Notes: generated from the sequence alone by a model not told the origin. DNA of 64,000 nt from Mycolicibacterium cosmeticum (GCA_016197365.1 JACPVS010000009.1:248001-312000); one strand, 5' to 3'; shown: positions 39,275 to 47,366, counted from the stretch's first letter. Program-made: numbers and translations.

Positions 39275-39895
39275 ATGCCCATGAGCGCACCGCCCCAGGT
39301 GGAGTCCACTGGCGATTCGGTTGCCCATGCTCTGCGCGAGGACATCTTGGCCGGTCGGCTGTCCCCGGGCGAACGCCTGGTCGAAGAGTCGATCGCCAAA
39401 CAGTATGGGGTGTCACGGGTTCCCGTCCGTGAGGCGTTGAACCGACTTCAGTCCGAGGGCTTCGTCACAATCGTCCGCTATAAGGGGGCGACGGTGTCGG
39501 AGACGTTGGTCCAGGACAGCAGGGAGCTGCTGCAAATCCGGCGCGGGCTGGAGATTCTGGCCGCGCAACTGGCCGCCCAGAATCGGGGTGGCGCCGTCGC
39601 CGAGCAGTTGGCGGCCGCTGCCGAGGACCACGTCGACGTCGAATGCGCACCCGCGCGTGCGTTCCACGAATTGGTCGCCGCAGCTTCAGGCAACCGGCAG
39701 CTGGAAGAGATGCTGGCGGGCGTGAATCGCCGGGTGCAGTGGGGCCTGGGCCACAACCCGAACGTATCGATCAGCGACCATCGGGTGCTCGCGGTGGCGA
39801 TCCTCAATGGGTCGGTGGTCCAGGCGGGATACCTCATGGACGAGCACCTGCGACGCGACGAACAGTACTTCACCGAAAAGTTCGGCGAAGCCTGA
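39275..39895 (+). CDS. GntR-family regulator, FadR/FCD subfamily
   Basis: 206 residues; ATGs at 39275 and 39281 are both possible. The N-terminal winged HTH reads VAHALREDILAGRLSPGERLVEESIAKQYGVSRVPVREALNRLQSEGFV in outline, the full GntR pattern. The C-terminal FCD domain is helical (LLQIRRGLEILAAQLAAQ, ARAFHELVAAASGNRQL, SDHRVLAVAILNG, AGYLMDEHLRRDEQYF), with the His residues that bind a metal and an organic acid in many members. The transporter and binding protein that follow in the same direction are the probable targets; the intervening 139 bases hold two inverted repeats. Confidence 0.9.
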   Translation: MPMSAPPQVESTGDSVAHALREDILAGRLSPGERLVEESIAKQYGVSRVPVREALNRLQSEGFVTIVRYKGATVSETLVQDSRELLQIRRGLEILAAQLAAQNRGGAVAEQLAAAAEDHVDVECAPARAFHELVAAASGNRQLEEMLAGVNRRVQWGLGHNPNVSISDHRVLAVAILNGSVVQAGYLMDEHLRRDEQYFTEKFGEA

Positions 39896-39898
39896 CTG

Positions 39899-39927
39899 CA
39901 GCTCGGATTGTTTTACAATCTGAGCTG
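39899..39927. promoter_or_regulatory. Long inverted repeat just after the GntR gene
   Basis: CAGCTCGGATTGT-TTT-ACAATCTGAGCTG: 13-base arms with one mismatch and a 3-base spacer, starting 4 bases after the GntR stop. No run of T follows, so it fits an operator for the downstream transporter genes as well as it fits a weak terminator. Confidence 0.5.
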
Positions 39928-39980
39928 AGTTATCGTATTCGTAACGTAAAACTCCTGGTGAGAAATCGTGACGTAACAGA

Positions 39981-39994
39981 TTTCGTATACAAAT
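39981..39994. promoter_or_regulatory. GntR/FCD-type half-palindrome before the MFS gene
   Basis: TTTCGTATACAAAT is centred on GTATAC and resembles the T-G-T-A-T-A-C-A operator type of FCD-subfamily GntR proteins. It lies 41 bases before the transporter start and 86 bases after the GntR gene, where self-regulation of the trio would be expected. Position is the main evidence. Confidence 0.45.
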
Positions 39995-40034
39995 TGCTCC
40001 AGCATGATTTCACCGATCACACCTGGAGCACGCC

Positions 40035-41513
40035 ATGTCCCTCATCCGCCCGACAGTTGCCATCCCCCCTGACACCACCCTGATCGACGACCCTCACTCG
40101 ACGGCGGACGACGCCGCGTCGCCGGGTCTGACCGCCGCACTGGACCGCATCGGCTTCGGCCGCGTGCAAGCCGCCCTGATCCTCCTGTTGATGGCCGGAT
40201 TGTTCTTCGATTCGCTGGAGCAGAACTCGACCGGGGCGATGGGTCCCCTACTCAAAGAATCCTTCGGGATCGGAAACGCCGAACTGACCATGATCAACAC
40301 CGCCACCGTGCTCGGTGGCCTGGCCGGGCGCATCATCGGCGGTTACATCGCCGACCGCTGGGGTCGCCGTGCCGCGTTGAGCCTGAACCTGTTGGTCTAC
40401 ACCCTCGGAGGCCTCATCAGCGCCGCCGCCGTCAACTACGAGATGCTGCTGTCCAGCCGGTTCATCGTCGGCATCGGACTGGGCGGCGAATTCACCGTCG
40501 GTCTGGCCATTCTCGCGGAGATCGTCGCCACCCGCCATCGCGGTTCGCTGCTGGCCACCCTGAACATCTCCTCGGGCGGCGTCGGCAATATCGCGTCCTT
40601 CGGATTCTTCTGGCTCGTTCTGGGTCCGCTGAACGGAATGCTCGGCGGCAATGACACCTCATGGCGGTGGACCTACGTGATCCTCGCCGTCCCCGCCGTG
40701 CTCGTCGTCTTCTTCCGCCGCTACCTTCCGGAGTCACCACGCTTCCTGCTCTCCAAGGGCCGCGTCGACGAAGCCAACGAAAGCCTCACCCGGCTGTCGG
40801 CCGGACGGATCAGCGGACTGCGCAAGCCCGGTCCCACCCGCGAATTCGTCACTGCCGCAGACATTCCCGCGAAGGTCAAGTCCAGCTACGCCGAAGTGTT
40901 CAAGGGCCAGAACCTCAAGCGCACCGCCGCGATCGGCGCCGCGTCGTGGATGTCGTTCGGCGCCCAGGTCACACTGCTGTTCCTGATGCCGATCTTGTTG
41001 GTCTCCCGCGGCTACTCGCTGTCCGATTCGTTGGCATTCACCATGATCATGAACATCGGTTCGTTGTTCGGCGCCTGCGCTGCCTCTTATCTGGCCGGCA
41101 AGGCACCGCGACGACTGACCGTGAGTGTCGCCGCCGCCCTCGGCTGCATCTCGGCCATCTGCTTCGCGTCGTTCGCCGACTCCACCGCGCTGATTCTCGT
41201 GCTGGGCATGATCTTCCAGTTCTTCACGATGATGCTCAACACCATGCTCTCGGTCTGGTCGCCGGAACTGTTCCCCACCTCTGTGCGCGCGATGGGAACA
41301 TCGGTGGTCAACGGGATCGGCAACGTGGCGGGCGCCGTCATGCCCTTTGCCGCGCTGTTCTTCTTCGACCGAGCCGGTGTCGCGGGGGTCTTCATCATGA
41401 TCGCCGTCATGTACGTCCTGCTGGTCGTCGCCGCGCGCTTCGGGCCGGAAACCTTCGGTAAGCCGCTGGAAGCGGTTACCGAGACGCCCGCGGCGCTCGC
41501 CGCCGCAGCCTGA
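40035..41513 (+). CDS. Major facilitator superfamily transporter
   Basis: 492 residues, 12 hydrophobic segments. MFS motif A is present between helices 2 and 3 as GGYIADRWGRRAAL, and the PESPRFLLSKGR segment after helix 6 is the hallmark of the sugar-porter/organic-solute branch. A hydrophilic loop of about 70 residues (AGRISGLRKPGPTREFV) joins the halves. The substrate cannot be read; context with a GntR/FCD regulator and a substrate-binding-like protein suggests an organic acid or nitrogen compound. The next gene starts 25 bases after the stop with its own AAGGAG site. Confidence 0.9.
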   Translation: MSLIRPTVAIPPDTTLIDDPHSTADDAASPGLTAALDRIGFGRVQAALILLLMAGLFFDSLEQNSTGAMGPLLKESFGIGNAELTMINTATVLGGLAGRIIGGYIADRWGRRAALSLNLLVYTLGGLISAAAVNYEMLLSSRFIVGIGLGGEFTVGLAILAEIVATRHRGSLLATLNISSGGVGNIASFGFFWLVLGPLNGMLGGNDTSWRWTYVILAVPAVLVVFFRRYLPESPRFLLSKGRVDEANESLTRLSAGRISGLRKPGPTREFVTAADIPAKVKSSYAEVFKGQNLKRTAAIGAASWMSFGAQVTLLFLMPILLVSRGYSLSDSLAFTMIMNIGSLFGACAASYLAGKAPRRLTVSVAAALGCISAICFASFADSTALILVLGMIFQFFTMMLNTMLSVWSPELFPTSVRAMGTSVVNGIGNVAGAVMPFAALFFFDRAGVAGVFIMIAVMYVLLVVAARFGPETFGKPLEAVTETPAALAAAA

Positions 41514-41538
41514 TCCTCAACAAACAAGGAGCCCGAAC

Positions 41539-42462
41539 ATGTTGAACCTCAACATCTCTGCCACCGCTGATGCCGCCAACTACCTGCCCCAGTACTATGC
41601 AGACAGCCTTGGCCTGTTCGGCGAACGCGGCTTGACGGTCACCGCCACCGCCCGCGATCCCTGGACCGGAGTGCTGGACGATCTGGACAGCGGCGCCGCC
41701 GATGTCGCCCTCGGCGGGCTGTGGGTACCGGCCATGTATTGGGGTACTCCGCGCCGACTCACGGTCTTCGCCCAGGTGAATCACCAGTTCCCGAAGGCGC
41801 TGGTGACCCGGGCCCCGGACCCGGACTTCGAATGGTCCGATCTGATCGGCAAGACCGTCCTGGCGCCGGGAATCGGCGGCAGCGCACCGTATGCGTTCAC
41901 TGCCGGCCTCATCCGGGAAGCCGGGGTCGACCCCGAATCGATCACGTTCTTGCGCGACCTGTCCAGCTCGATGTACGTCGAACTCTTCGAAGCCGGTGTG
42001 GGGGACGCGATCGTCCTGGACCTGGTGAATGCGGAGATCGTCGCCGAGCGCGGCTCCGGTTTCATCGCTCGGGAGTACACCCAGACCGGCGGGTTGGGGC
42101 CCAACAGCGTGTACTACTGCCGCACAGACCGTTTCGACGAGCTGTCCGATCAGCTGGTTGCCTTCGCCTCAAGTCTGCAGGAATCCATGCAACTGATGAA
42201 GTCGATCGAACTGGCCGACCTCGACCCGTTGCTGACGCAGCGTTGGCCCGCGACGCCGGCAGGACCCCTGCGTCGGGCCTGCGCGCGGATGCTGGGCTCG
42301 CTGACCTGGGACACCGTGCGCATCGACCCGGCAGCGACCGAACGATGGACGCGAATCCTGCAGGACGAGAATATGGTTCGTCGTGCGCCCACCTTCGCCG
42401 AGCTGGTCGACACCACAATTGTCGACCGCGCGCTGCCGATCGCTACGGCCTCGACACCATGA
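41539..42462 (+). CDS. NMT1/THI5/SsuA-like substrate-binding protein without signal peptide
   Basis: 307 residues, good ribosome-binding site (AAGGAG). The type 2 periplasmic-binding fold of the NMT1/THI5/SsuA group is clear: ANYLPQYYADSLGLFGERGLTV, DVALGGLWVPAMYWG, DLIGKTVLAPGIGGSAPYAFTAGLIREAG, FEAGVGDAIVLDLVNAEIV. The N-terminus (MLNLNISATADAANYLP) is hydrophilic, with no signal peptide or lipobox, and there are no ABC permease or ATPase genes nearby. It may act in the cytoplasm as a sensor, a chaperone for the MFS substrate, or an enzyme like THI5; none of these can be shown here. Confidence 0.8.
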   Translation: MLNLNISATADAANYLPQYYADSLGLFGERGLTVTATARDPWTGVLDDLDSGAADVALGGLWVPAMYWGTPRRLTVFAQVNHQFPKALVTRAPDPDFEWSDLIGKTVLAPGIGGSAPYAFTAGLIREAGVDPESITFLRDLSSSMYVELFEAGVGDAIVLDLVNAEIVAERGSGFIAREYTQTGGLGPNSVYYCRTDRFDELSDQLVAFASSLQESMQLMKSIELADLDPLLTQRWPATPAGPLRRACARMLGSLTWDTVRIDPAATERWTRILQDENMVRRAPTFAELVDTTIVDRALPIATASTP

Positions 42463-42564
42463 CGCTGCCCTCACGCACGCGGAGATCGACGGTGCTGCCC
42501 GCGAACGCGGAGTAGCGGTGGAGATCGCCTCTGCGGTGAGGCGGGGTCAGTGGTGAGGGGCGTG

Positions 42565-42945
42565 TCAGGGTGTCGGGTTGAGCGGCAGTCCGCAGCGCGC
42601 ACGGAAATCGATCGCCGGTTGGCGCAGACCCTTGAGCTCCTGCTCCACGGTCGGGTTCGCGGCGTAGTACGTCTCGACCTGGCGTCCGATGTCGGCTTTC
42701 GGCTGGCCCTTGAGGCCGGTGAAGAAATCGTTCACGTCGGGGTGGGCGATCAGGTAATTCGACGTGTCGAAACTGATGCCCGACATCACCCGCGCCAACT
42801 CGGCGGCCGAGCACGGCGGCGGAACCGGCGCGTCCGGGTCTGCGCTCGCGAGGGCGGCGCCGCCGAAAAGCATTGCGCCGGAAAGGACACCGGCGCCGAC
42901 GGCCGCCATGGCCACGCGCCGGACGAAGGGTGTGGAGTGCGACAT
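42565..42945 (-). CDS. Hemophore-related secreted protein
   Basis: 126 residues from the ATG at 42945, with AAGGAG seven bases ahead. A signal peptide (VAMAAVGAGVLSGAMLFGGAALASA) precedes a small helical domain with two cysteines (PPPCSAAELARVMSGIS and FRARCGLPLNP). The pattern CSAAELARV...SNYLIAHPDVNDFFTGLKGQP...YYAANPTVEQELKGLRQP is that of the mycobacterial hemophore-related (TIGR04529/Rv0203-like) family, whose Rv0203 member binds heme. Whether this one binds heme cannot be told: the Tyr and His residues usually cited lie in the helical part (SNYLIAHPD). Confidence 0.85.
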   Translation of the reverse strand: MSHSTPFVRRVAMAAVGAGVLSGAMLFGGAALASADPDAPVPPPCSAAELARVMSGISFDTSNYLIAHPDVNDFFTGLKGQPKADIGRQVETYYAANPTVEQELKGLRQPAIDFRARCGLPLNPTP

Positions 42946-43011
42946 AGGGGCTCCTTTTTCGAGGTTTGACGGGGTCACGGGGTGGCTGCTCACCATGCTG
43001 CTCAACGCTGC

Positions 43012-43350
43012 TCAGCGACCGCGACCGCCGCCGCGGCCACCGCCGATGATCGGTCCGCCGGGACCACCCGGTCCGCCCGGGCCCCCGATGCCCGGCCTGC
43101 CCGGGTTCCAGTCGACGTCGATATCCCAGTCGTCATCGCCGCAGTAGTAATCGTATTCGCAGGGATAGGGCACACCGGCCGTCGCCTGCCTCGGCACACC
43201 GTCCGCACCGCGAGCGTCGCCCTGGGCGCAAATGGTGACTCCGTTGTTGTACGTGCAGTCGGCCAGGGCCTCCGGCGCCGCGACGACCGCCGTGAAAGGC
43301 GCGACCGCTGTCACCAACCCGAGAATCAGGAAGCGCTGCGCTTTTCGCAT
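43012..43350 (-). CDS. Small secreted Gly/Pro-rich acidic protein of unknown function
   Basis: 112 residues from the ATG at 43350. A signal peptide (AQRFLILGLVTAVAPFTAVVAAPEALA) is followed by a short Cys-containing core (CTYNNGVTICAQGD, YPCEYDYYCGDDDWD: four cysteines), an acidic stretch DWDIDVDWNPG and a C-terminal tail of GGPGGPGGPGG and GRGGGRGR. I recognise no domain. The four cysteines fit two disulfides in an exported protein; the arginine-glycine tail could bind nucleic acid or cell-wall polymers. It lies 66 bases upstream of the hemophore-related gene in the same direction, and both are small secreted proteins. Confidence 0.72.
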   Translation of the reverse strand: MRKAQRFLILGLVTAVAPFTAVVAAPEALADCTYNNGVTICAQGDARGADGVPRQATAGVPYPCEYDYYCGDDDWDIDVDWNPGRPGIGGPGGPGGPGGPIIGGGRGGGRGR

Positions 43351-43585
43351 GACTGTCCCCTTCGTGCAGTGCGAAGGCCGACCGGCCAACACGCAGGATT
43401 CTACGCAGCACGCACAGTTCTTTGCCAGGTATGGCGAAAACATCCCGGGAACAGGAATTAATACTTGAAAACGCGGCAAACAAGTTTACTGAACTAGCTT
43501 GAGTTTGCCGACCCGTACCACCCGCAAGCGCCAAAGGCTATGCATCGCAAGCATATTGAAACACGATCGGGTGATGGAGTGAGGA

Positions 43586-45052
43586 TCACCCGGGCGCGGC
43601 CGACCGCGCCACGACCGCATCGTCGTAAACTGCTTCTGCGTCGAGTACCTCGCGGTGGAAAACCATCAGATAGGCGAAGTAGATGCCGCCGGCCAGAATG
43701 AGGCCGAGGACGATCAGCGCAGGGATCGTGGCGTCGCCAGGTGTGACGAGGAAGACCAACGCGGCACCTACCCACACCAGCGCAGCGATCGAAACCGGAA
43801 GTTCTAAACGGCCGAGGCTGAATCCGCCCTTCCTGCGCTCGAAGCGTTTCCGAACCCCCAGGTAGAGAATCACGACGGCACCATAGATCAAGGCAGGCAG
43901 GATGGTGCCGCCCAGGATCAGTTGCAGCAGTGCTTGTCCTGGTAGTGCCAGCATCAAGATGATCCCGATGGCCACGATCAGAATCGTCGCCGGCACCGGC
44001 GTCTGCGTGGTGGCGTTGACCTTGCGCATCAGCGCGTGCGCGGGGAACCGCCGATCGCGGGCCATCGCGAACGCCTGCCGGGCACCGGCAGCCATCACCA
44101 CCATACCGGCGCCGAACATCGCAAAGGTCAATCCTGACAGGAGGATTCGCTCGGCTACGGGCCCCAGTTGGCCGCGGATGATGGCGGCGACCGGCGATTC
44201 ACTGGCACTCACCGACGGGATGTCTTTGATGGCGAGCGTGAGTACGACCAAGAACGCGAAACCCAGCACTGCGGCCGCGACCACAGAAGACACGATCGCA
44301 CGTGGGACGGTGCGGAAAGGATCCTTCGCTTCCTCGGCGAGGTTGGCCGCCGAGTCGAAACCGACGAGGGTCAACAGTCCCATGAGCATCCCGGCCATCA
44401 AACCGCCACCGAGACCGAAGTAGTCGGGCGCGTCCGCGGTGATACCTCGGGAAGTGAGATTGTCGAACGTGCCACTGCCGGTGGACAGCATCACCGCCAC
44501 GAGTGCGACTACCAGCACCACGACGATGGCCAGTTCGAGCGCGACGGCAGCGGAACTGATCAGGCCGAGCAGACGGGTCGAGGCGATCACCAGCACGGCT
44601 TGGACCGCCAGGATCGCGACCGTGAGCATTCGGGCGGTGTCTTCCGATTCGGCTAGACCGACCAGCGGCATGAACGCCTGACCGGCCAGCGCGTTGTCCA
44701 TCGCCACCACCCCTGTAGCCAAGTACCAGAAGGTCAACCAGCCGAACAGCCAGCCGACCTTCGGGCTGGCCAGGCGCGAGGCCCATTGGTAGGACGAGCC
44801 GCTGAGCGAGATACGTGCCGCGAACTGGGCGACGACCAGGGCCACCAGCGTCTGCCCCACAGAGGCGATGACCCACAGCCAGATTCCGACCGGACCCGCG
44901 GTCCCGAGGAGGTTCTCGTACGATGCAAAGATCCCCACCGCGACCGAGATGAACGCGAAGGAGATGGCGAATACCTGGAACTGGCCGAGGGCGCGCTTGA
45001 GCTCGGGATCTTCGGCCGCGGAGGCAGAACTCGCCACGGGATCTGCCGTCAT
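43586..45052 (-). CDS. APC-superfamily amino acid/polyamine permease
   Basis: 488 residues with 12 hydrophobic segments. Family signs are the N-terminal FQVFAISFAFISVAVGIFASYENLL, a broken first helix, then RISLSGSSYQWASRLASPKVGWLFGWLTFW and LLTLVGFDSAANLAEEAKDPFRTVPRAIVSS, the consensus of the amino acid-polyamine-organocation family (GFDSAANLAEE). Substrate not readable; eukaryotic-type choline/GABA permease relatives have the same segment. It is flanked by the P-loop gene at 45122 (same strand, 69-base gap) and the secreted-protein gene. Confidence 0.9.
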   Translation of the reverse strand: MTADPVASSASAAEDPELKRALGQFQVFAISFAFISVAVGIFASYENLLGTAGPVGIWLWVIASVGQTLVALVVAQFAARISLSGSSYQWASRLASPKVGWLFGWLTFWYLATGVVAMDNALAGQAFMPLVGLAESEDTARMLTVAILAVQAVLVIASTRLLGLISSAAVALELAIVVVLVVALVAVMLSTGSGTFDNLTSRGITADAPDYFGLGGGLMAGMLMGLLTLVGFDSAANLAEEAKDPFRTVPRAIVSSVVAAAVLGFAFLVVLTLAIKDIPSVSASESPVAAIIRGQLGPVAERILLSGLTFAMFGAGMVVMAAGARQAFAMARDRRFPAHALMRKVNATTQTPVPATILIVAIGIILMLALPGQALLQLILGGTILPALIYGAVVILYLGVRKRFERRKGGFSLGRLELPVSIAALVWVGAALVFLVTPGDATIPALIVLGLILAGGIYFAYLMVFHREVLDAEAVYDDAVVARSAAPG

Positions 45053-45121
45053 CGATCGGTCCGATCGTCGTGGCCAGTGATGGAGGAACCTTAACCGCGG
45101 ACGTGCGACCAGAGCTCGCGA

Positions 45122-45664
45122 TTACGTCAATTCGTCGTCGACAGGCCGTAAAGCCGCGTCTGCGATCTTCACCGCCGCCTGTTCAGCGCTGAGGTCGACG
45201 GTGTCGATGACCTCAGCCTCGCCGTGCAGCCAGGTGCGGGCGGCCTGCGCGTAAGGCTCCAAATATTGGATGCGGAATGCAGAGGGACCCATAGCCATGT
45301 CCCCCTCGATCCGCCTGCGAAGTGTGTCCTGGTCGGCATGCAGCACGAAATGCCTTACCGGGATTGAGTGTTCAGCGAGGCCGCCGCTGATCTCGCGCCA
45401 GTACTGCTCCACGAGCACTGTCATGGGCATCACCAGGGTGCCGCCGGTGTAGTCGAGGACGTATCGCGCGGTCTCGACCACCAGTGGTCGCCACGGGGGC
45501 CAATGCTGAAAGTTATCGGTGGCGGGCAGGCCCGGCGAGATGTCCATGAGTGTCTCGCCGACCTTCTCCGCGTCGAACACGTGAGAGGCCGGGATCAGTT
45601 TTTGGACGAGGTGGGCGGTTGTCGTCTTGCCCGACCCGTGGGTGCCGTTGATCCACACGATCAC
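45122..45664 (-). CDS. P-loop AAA/TmrB-like ATP-binding protein
   Basis: 180 residues from the GTG at 45664; a TTG at 45688 would add 8 residues. It begins almost at once with the Walker A motif IVWINGTHGSGKTTTAH, followed by a nucleotide-kinase-like layout: DAEKVGETLMDISPGLP, LVMPMTVLVEQYWREI, HFVLHADQDTLRRRIEGDM (the lid-like arginine segment) and a helical end. This is the shape of the TmrB/shikimate-kinase-like small kinase group that includes tunicamycin-resistance proteins. Ligand unknown. A degenerate hydrolase fragment starts 28 bases beyond its start. Confidence 0.78.
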   Translation of the reverse strand: MIVWINGTHGSGKTTTAHLVQKLIPASHVFDAEKVGETLMDISPGLPATDNFQHWPPWRPLVVETARYVLDYTGGTLVMPMTVLVEQYWREISGGLAEHSIPVRHFVLHADQDTLRRRIEGDMAMGPSAFRIQYLEPYAQAARTWLHGEAEVIDTVDLSAEQAAVKIADAALRPVDDELT

Positions 45665-45691
45665 GGATTCGACGTTACCGGCCGTCAACTG

Positions 45692-46012
45692 TCACGTCGC
45701 ATCCAACAGAAGGCCTATCGCGATCTCGTCAACCGCAACGGCAGAATCGGCCAGGACAACCACAGCGGCAGCGCCGCTCCGGTCGAGGGCCAGCATGCTG
45801 GCGAACCCTCCCGTTGCGCCGTTGTGCCAGGTGATGTCCACGTCTGCTACTCGATCGGTGAACCACGCATAACCCACCCGGCTGTCGTTATCCGCATCCC
45901 ATCGAGGGTCCAGAGCCCCGAGGCCCGGTGCTTCACGATCGAGCAGGGCTTGGGCGTAGTGAGCCATGTTGCCGCACACAGGCAATGGTGCTTTGAGGAC
46001 TGGCAGGCCTGT
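45692..46012 (-). pseudogene. C-terminal remnant of a class C beta-lactamase-like serine hydrolase
   Basis: About 107 residues survive, from TGLPVLKAPLPVCGNMAHYAQALLD to the stop at 45692. The segment YAWFTDRVADVDITWHNGATGGFASMLALDRSGAAAVVVLAD (quoted for orientation) carries HNGATGGF, the third active-site box (KTG/HTG type) of esterase/beta-lactamase-family enzymes. The SxxK and YxN boxes and everything before are missing, so it cannot be active. The open frame continues upstream as unrelated sequence that is the other strand of the TetR fragment, showing the break near 46012. Confidence 0.7.
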
Positions 46013-46315
46013 ACTCGCGGGGAACGCCGCGACAGTCTGCGGGTGGTACTGCAGGTGTTCGGCGCCGCGTGCGGAGTCGACAGCCCCTACCGCGAATACA
46101 CCTGGAACACCTTGTCCTTGCTGACCCGCAACTCGGAGGCCCGCCTGCACGCACTCGGAATGCCTGCCCATGTCGCCGAAAGCCGTTCCCGCATTGCGCT
46201 GGCCGCCTTCCAAGGCCTCATCATCGAATACTTCACCGCCCCCGACCCGACCTTCGTAGATGACACGTTCGCCAGATTCGTCGACGAGTTCCTCCTCGCG
46301 CCGTGGGGACGCTGA
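46013..46315 (+). pseudogene. C-terminal remnant of a TetR-family regulator
   Basis: Roughly 100 residues ending at 46315: RREDSLR-like start (RGERRDSLRVVLQVFGAACG), then SPYREYTWNTLSLLTRNSEARLHALGM, ALAAFQGLIIEYFTAPDPTF and DDTFARFVDEFLLAP. This is the ligand-domain end of a TetR protein (AAFQGLIIEYF... FARFVDEFL). The DNA-binding helix-turn-helix is missing, and the frame upstream is unrelated sequence on the serine hydrolase remnant. It is therefore a deletion fragment fused head to tail with that remnant. Confidence 0.6.
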
Positions 46316-46489
46316 CGCCTGAGGAACGCAATCGATGACCGCAACCCAGCGCCCTTGGCTTGGCTCACCGGGTCGGTGGCCCAGCAGCCGTTACAGCTCG
46401 CTCCGCCACGTCGAACCGGTGACGCCGAACTGCGCAACAGGTGATTCGGTGGCCGCCCGTTTCACCGGCGAGATCAGACGAGCTACGCC

Positions 46490-46680
46490 TTAACCCGCAT
46501 GGCCATCGTGGCCGTTGGCGCCGAGGTCGGCGACGCGGGTCTGCCACAGTGCCAGCGCCGGGATGCCGACCAACTCCAGCGCGGTCGCAGCGATGAAGAC
46601 AGGATGTGGACGCCTCGTCTGCCGCCATGCTGCCAGGCGCCCGAGCCCGCCGACGAAAATGATGGCGGTCAAAAGCCGGA
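46490..46680 (-). pseudogene. C-terminal remnant of a DUF4345-like membrane protein
   Basis: About 60 residues: RLLTAIIFVGGLGRLAAWRQTRRPHPVFIAATALELVGIPALALWQ, with two hydrophobic helices, followed by a hydrophilic end. It fits the last half of small four-helix DUF4345 proteins. Upstream (toward 46830) the frame continues as the complement of a different fragment, so the N-terminal half has been lost. The break is near 46680. Confidence 0.5.
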
Positions 46681-46898
46681 AGCGCTTGGTGCGCTGCCCG
46701 ATATGCGGTATCTCCGACCAGATCACCGGGGCGGATGCCGACCAGAATCTGGAAGACGATATGCCCAACGCGGCCGGCGACTTGTTTGTCGACTCCGGGA
46801 CCGAAGAGAAGCTCTCCGCGGCCGAATGCAAGAAGATGAACCGTGCCGCGTCTCACCTGCTCGAGGCGGCGAAGCGAGCCGTAGCGTCAACGGGGTAG
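46671..46898 (+). pseudogene. Remnant encoding a Cys-rich C-terminal segment, next to the tRNA fragment
   Basis: About 75 residues: KSRKRLVRCPICGISDQITGADADQNLEDDMPNAAGDLFVD in pieces (RCPICGISDQ, NLEDDMPNAAGDLF), ending EAAKRAVASTG. CPICG is half of a zinc site; no second half is visible. The amphipathic end KMNRAASHLLEAAKRAVAS is helical. It begins at the same break as the DUF4345 remnant and ends 25 bases before the tRNA-Val fragment, so it was probably the gene that followed the tRNA before insertion. I do not recognise the family. Low certainty that it is a remnant rather than chance. Confidence 0.4.
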
Positions 46899-46923
46899 TC
46901 GCACAGCTCCGCCGGAGTTTTTA

Positions 46924-46968
46924 TGGTGGGCGCGGACGGTATCGAACCGCCGACCGCTGGTGTGTAAA
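46924..46968 (-). repeat. Truncated tRNA-Val(UAC) 3' half: probable integration (att) site
   Basis: On the minus strand the sequence runs from the anticodon loop (TTTACAC, anticodon TAC for valine, preceded by T33) through the 3' anticodon strand ACCAG, variable loop, T arm (GGCGG-TTCGATA-CCGTC, which pairs) and acceptor strand CGCGCCC to ACCA at 46924. The 5' half is absent: the five bases before the loop (ACGCT) do not pair with ACCAG. A tRNA cut exactly at the anticodon loop is the typical displaced 3' half left by a tyrosine-integrase element. The 3' end points left, so old chromosome lies left of 46924 and inserted DNA lies right of 46969. Confidence 0.75.
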
Positions 46969-47366
46969 AGCGTTTGAGCAGCTTCTATAGCGTCTCACTG
47001 TGTCTGTGCCGTAGCTATCTGTCCAGCTCAGGCGGTCTCGACCGTTCTAGTCCGTCGCCACCGTCTCGGCTGTTTGTGCGCGTCTTGGCACATTCTTGGC
47101 ACAGCGGGGGTTTTGGGTTCGAAAGCCAACGTACGCACCGTGCGATGCTTGCCACTACCCTCATCCAATCACGCACGATGATCGACACCCCCACCGAACA
47201 AGAGCCACCCCCTCAGCTCGCACCGCCTGACCCATCACCTCGAAGAATCAGGCGACGGCGAGATAGCATGTCCCCAGGGCTTCACCGTCGAACGACCGGC
47301 TCGGCCTGTACTGGCGGCTTCTGCCCAATTCAGAAACAAGGCGCGGGCGAGACCGGATGCTAGAGG
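46969..47366. other. Gene-free stretch beside the att-like site
   Basis: About 400 bases with no gene I can support. It contains a tandem 10-base direct repeat TCTTGGCACA at 47083-47092 and 47094-47103 (11-base period). Direct repeats of this kind next to a tRNA fragment could be arm-type integrase sites or the tail of a lost integrase gene; on the minus strand a short frame through them ends at a TAG near 47049. No complete integrase is present. Confidence 0.45.

Noticed and set aside
47043..47163. Short minus-strand frame ending near 47049 that could be an integrase tail
   Set aside because: Only about 35 codons and no R-H-R-Y integrase residue is visible; kept only as a hint in the gene-free region note.
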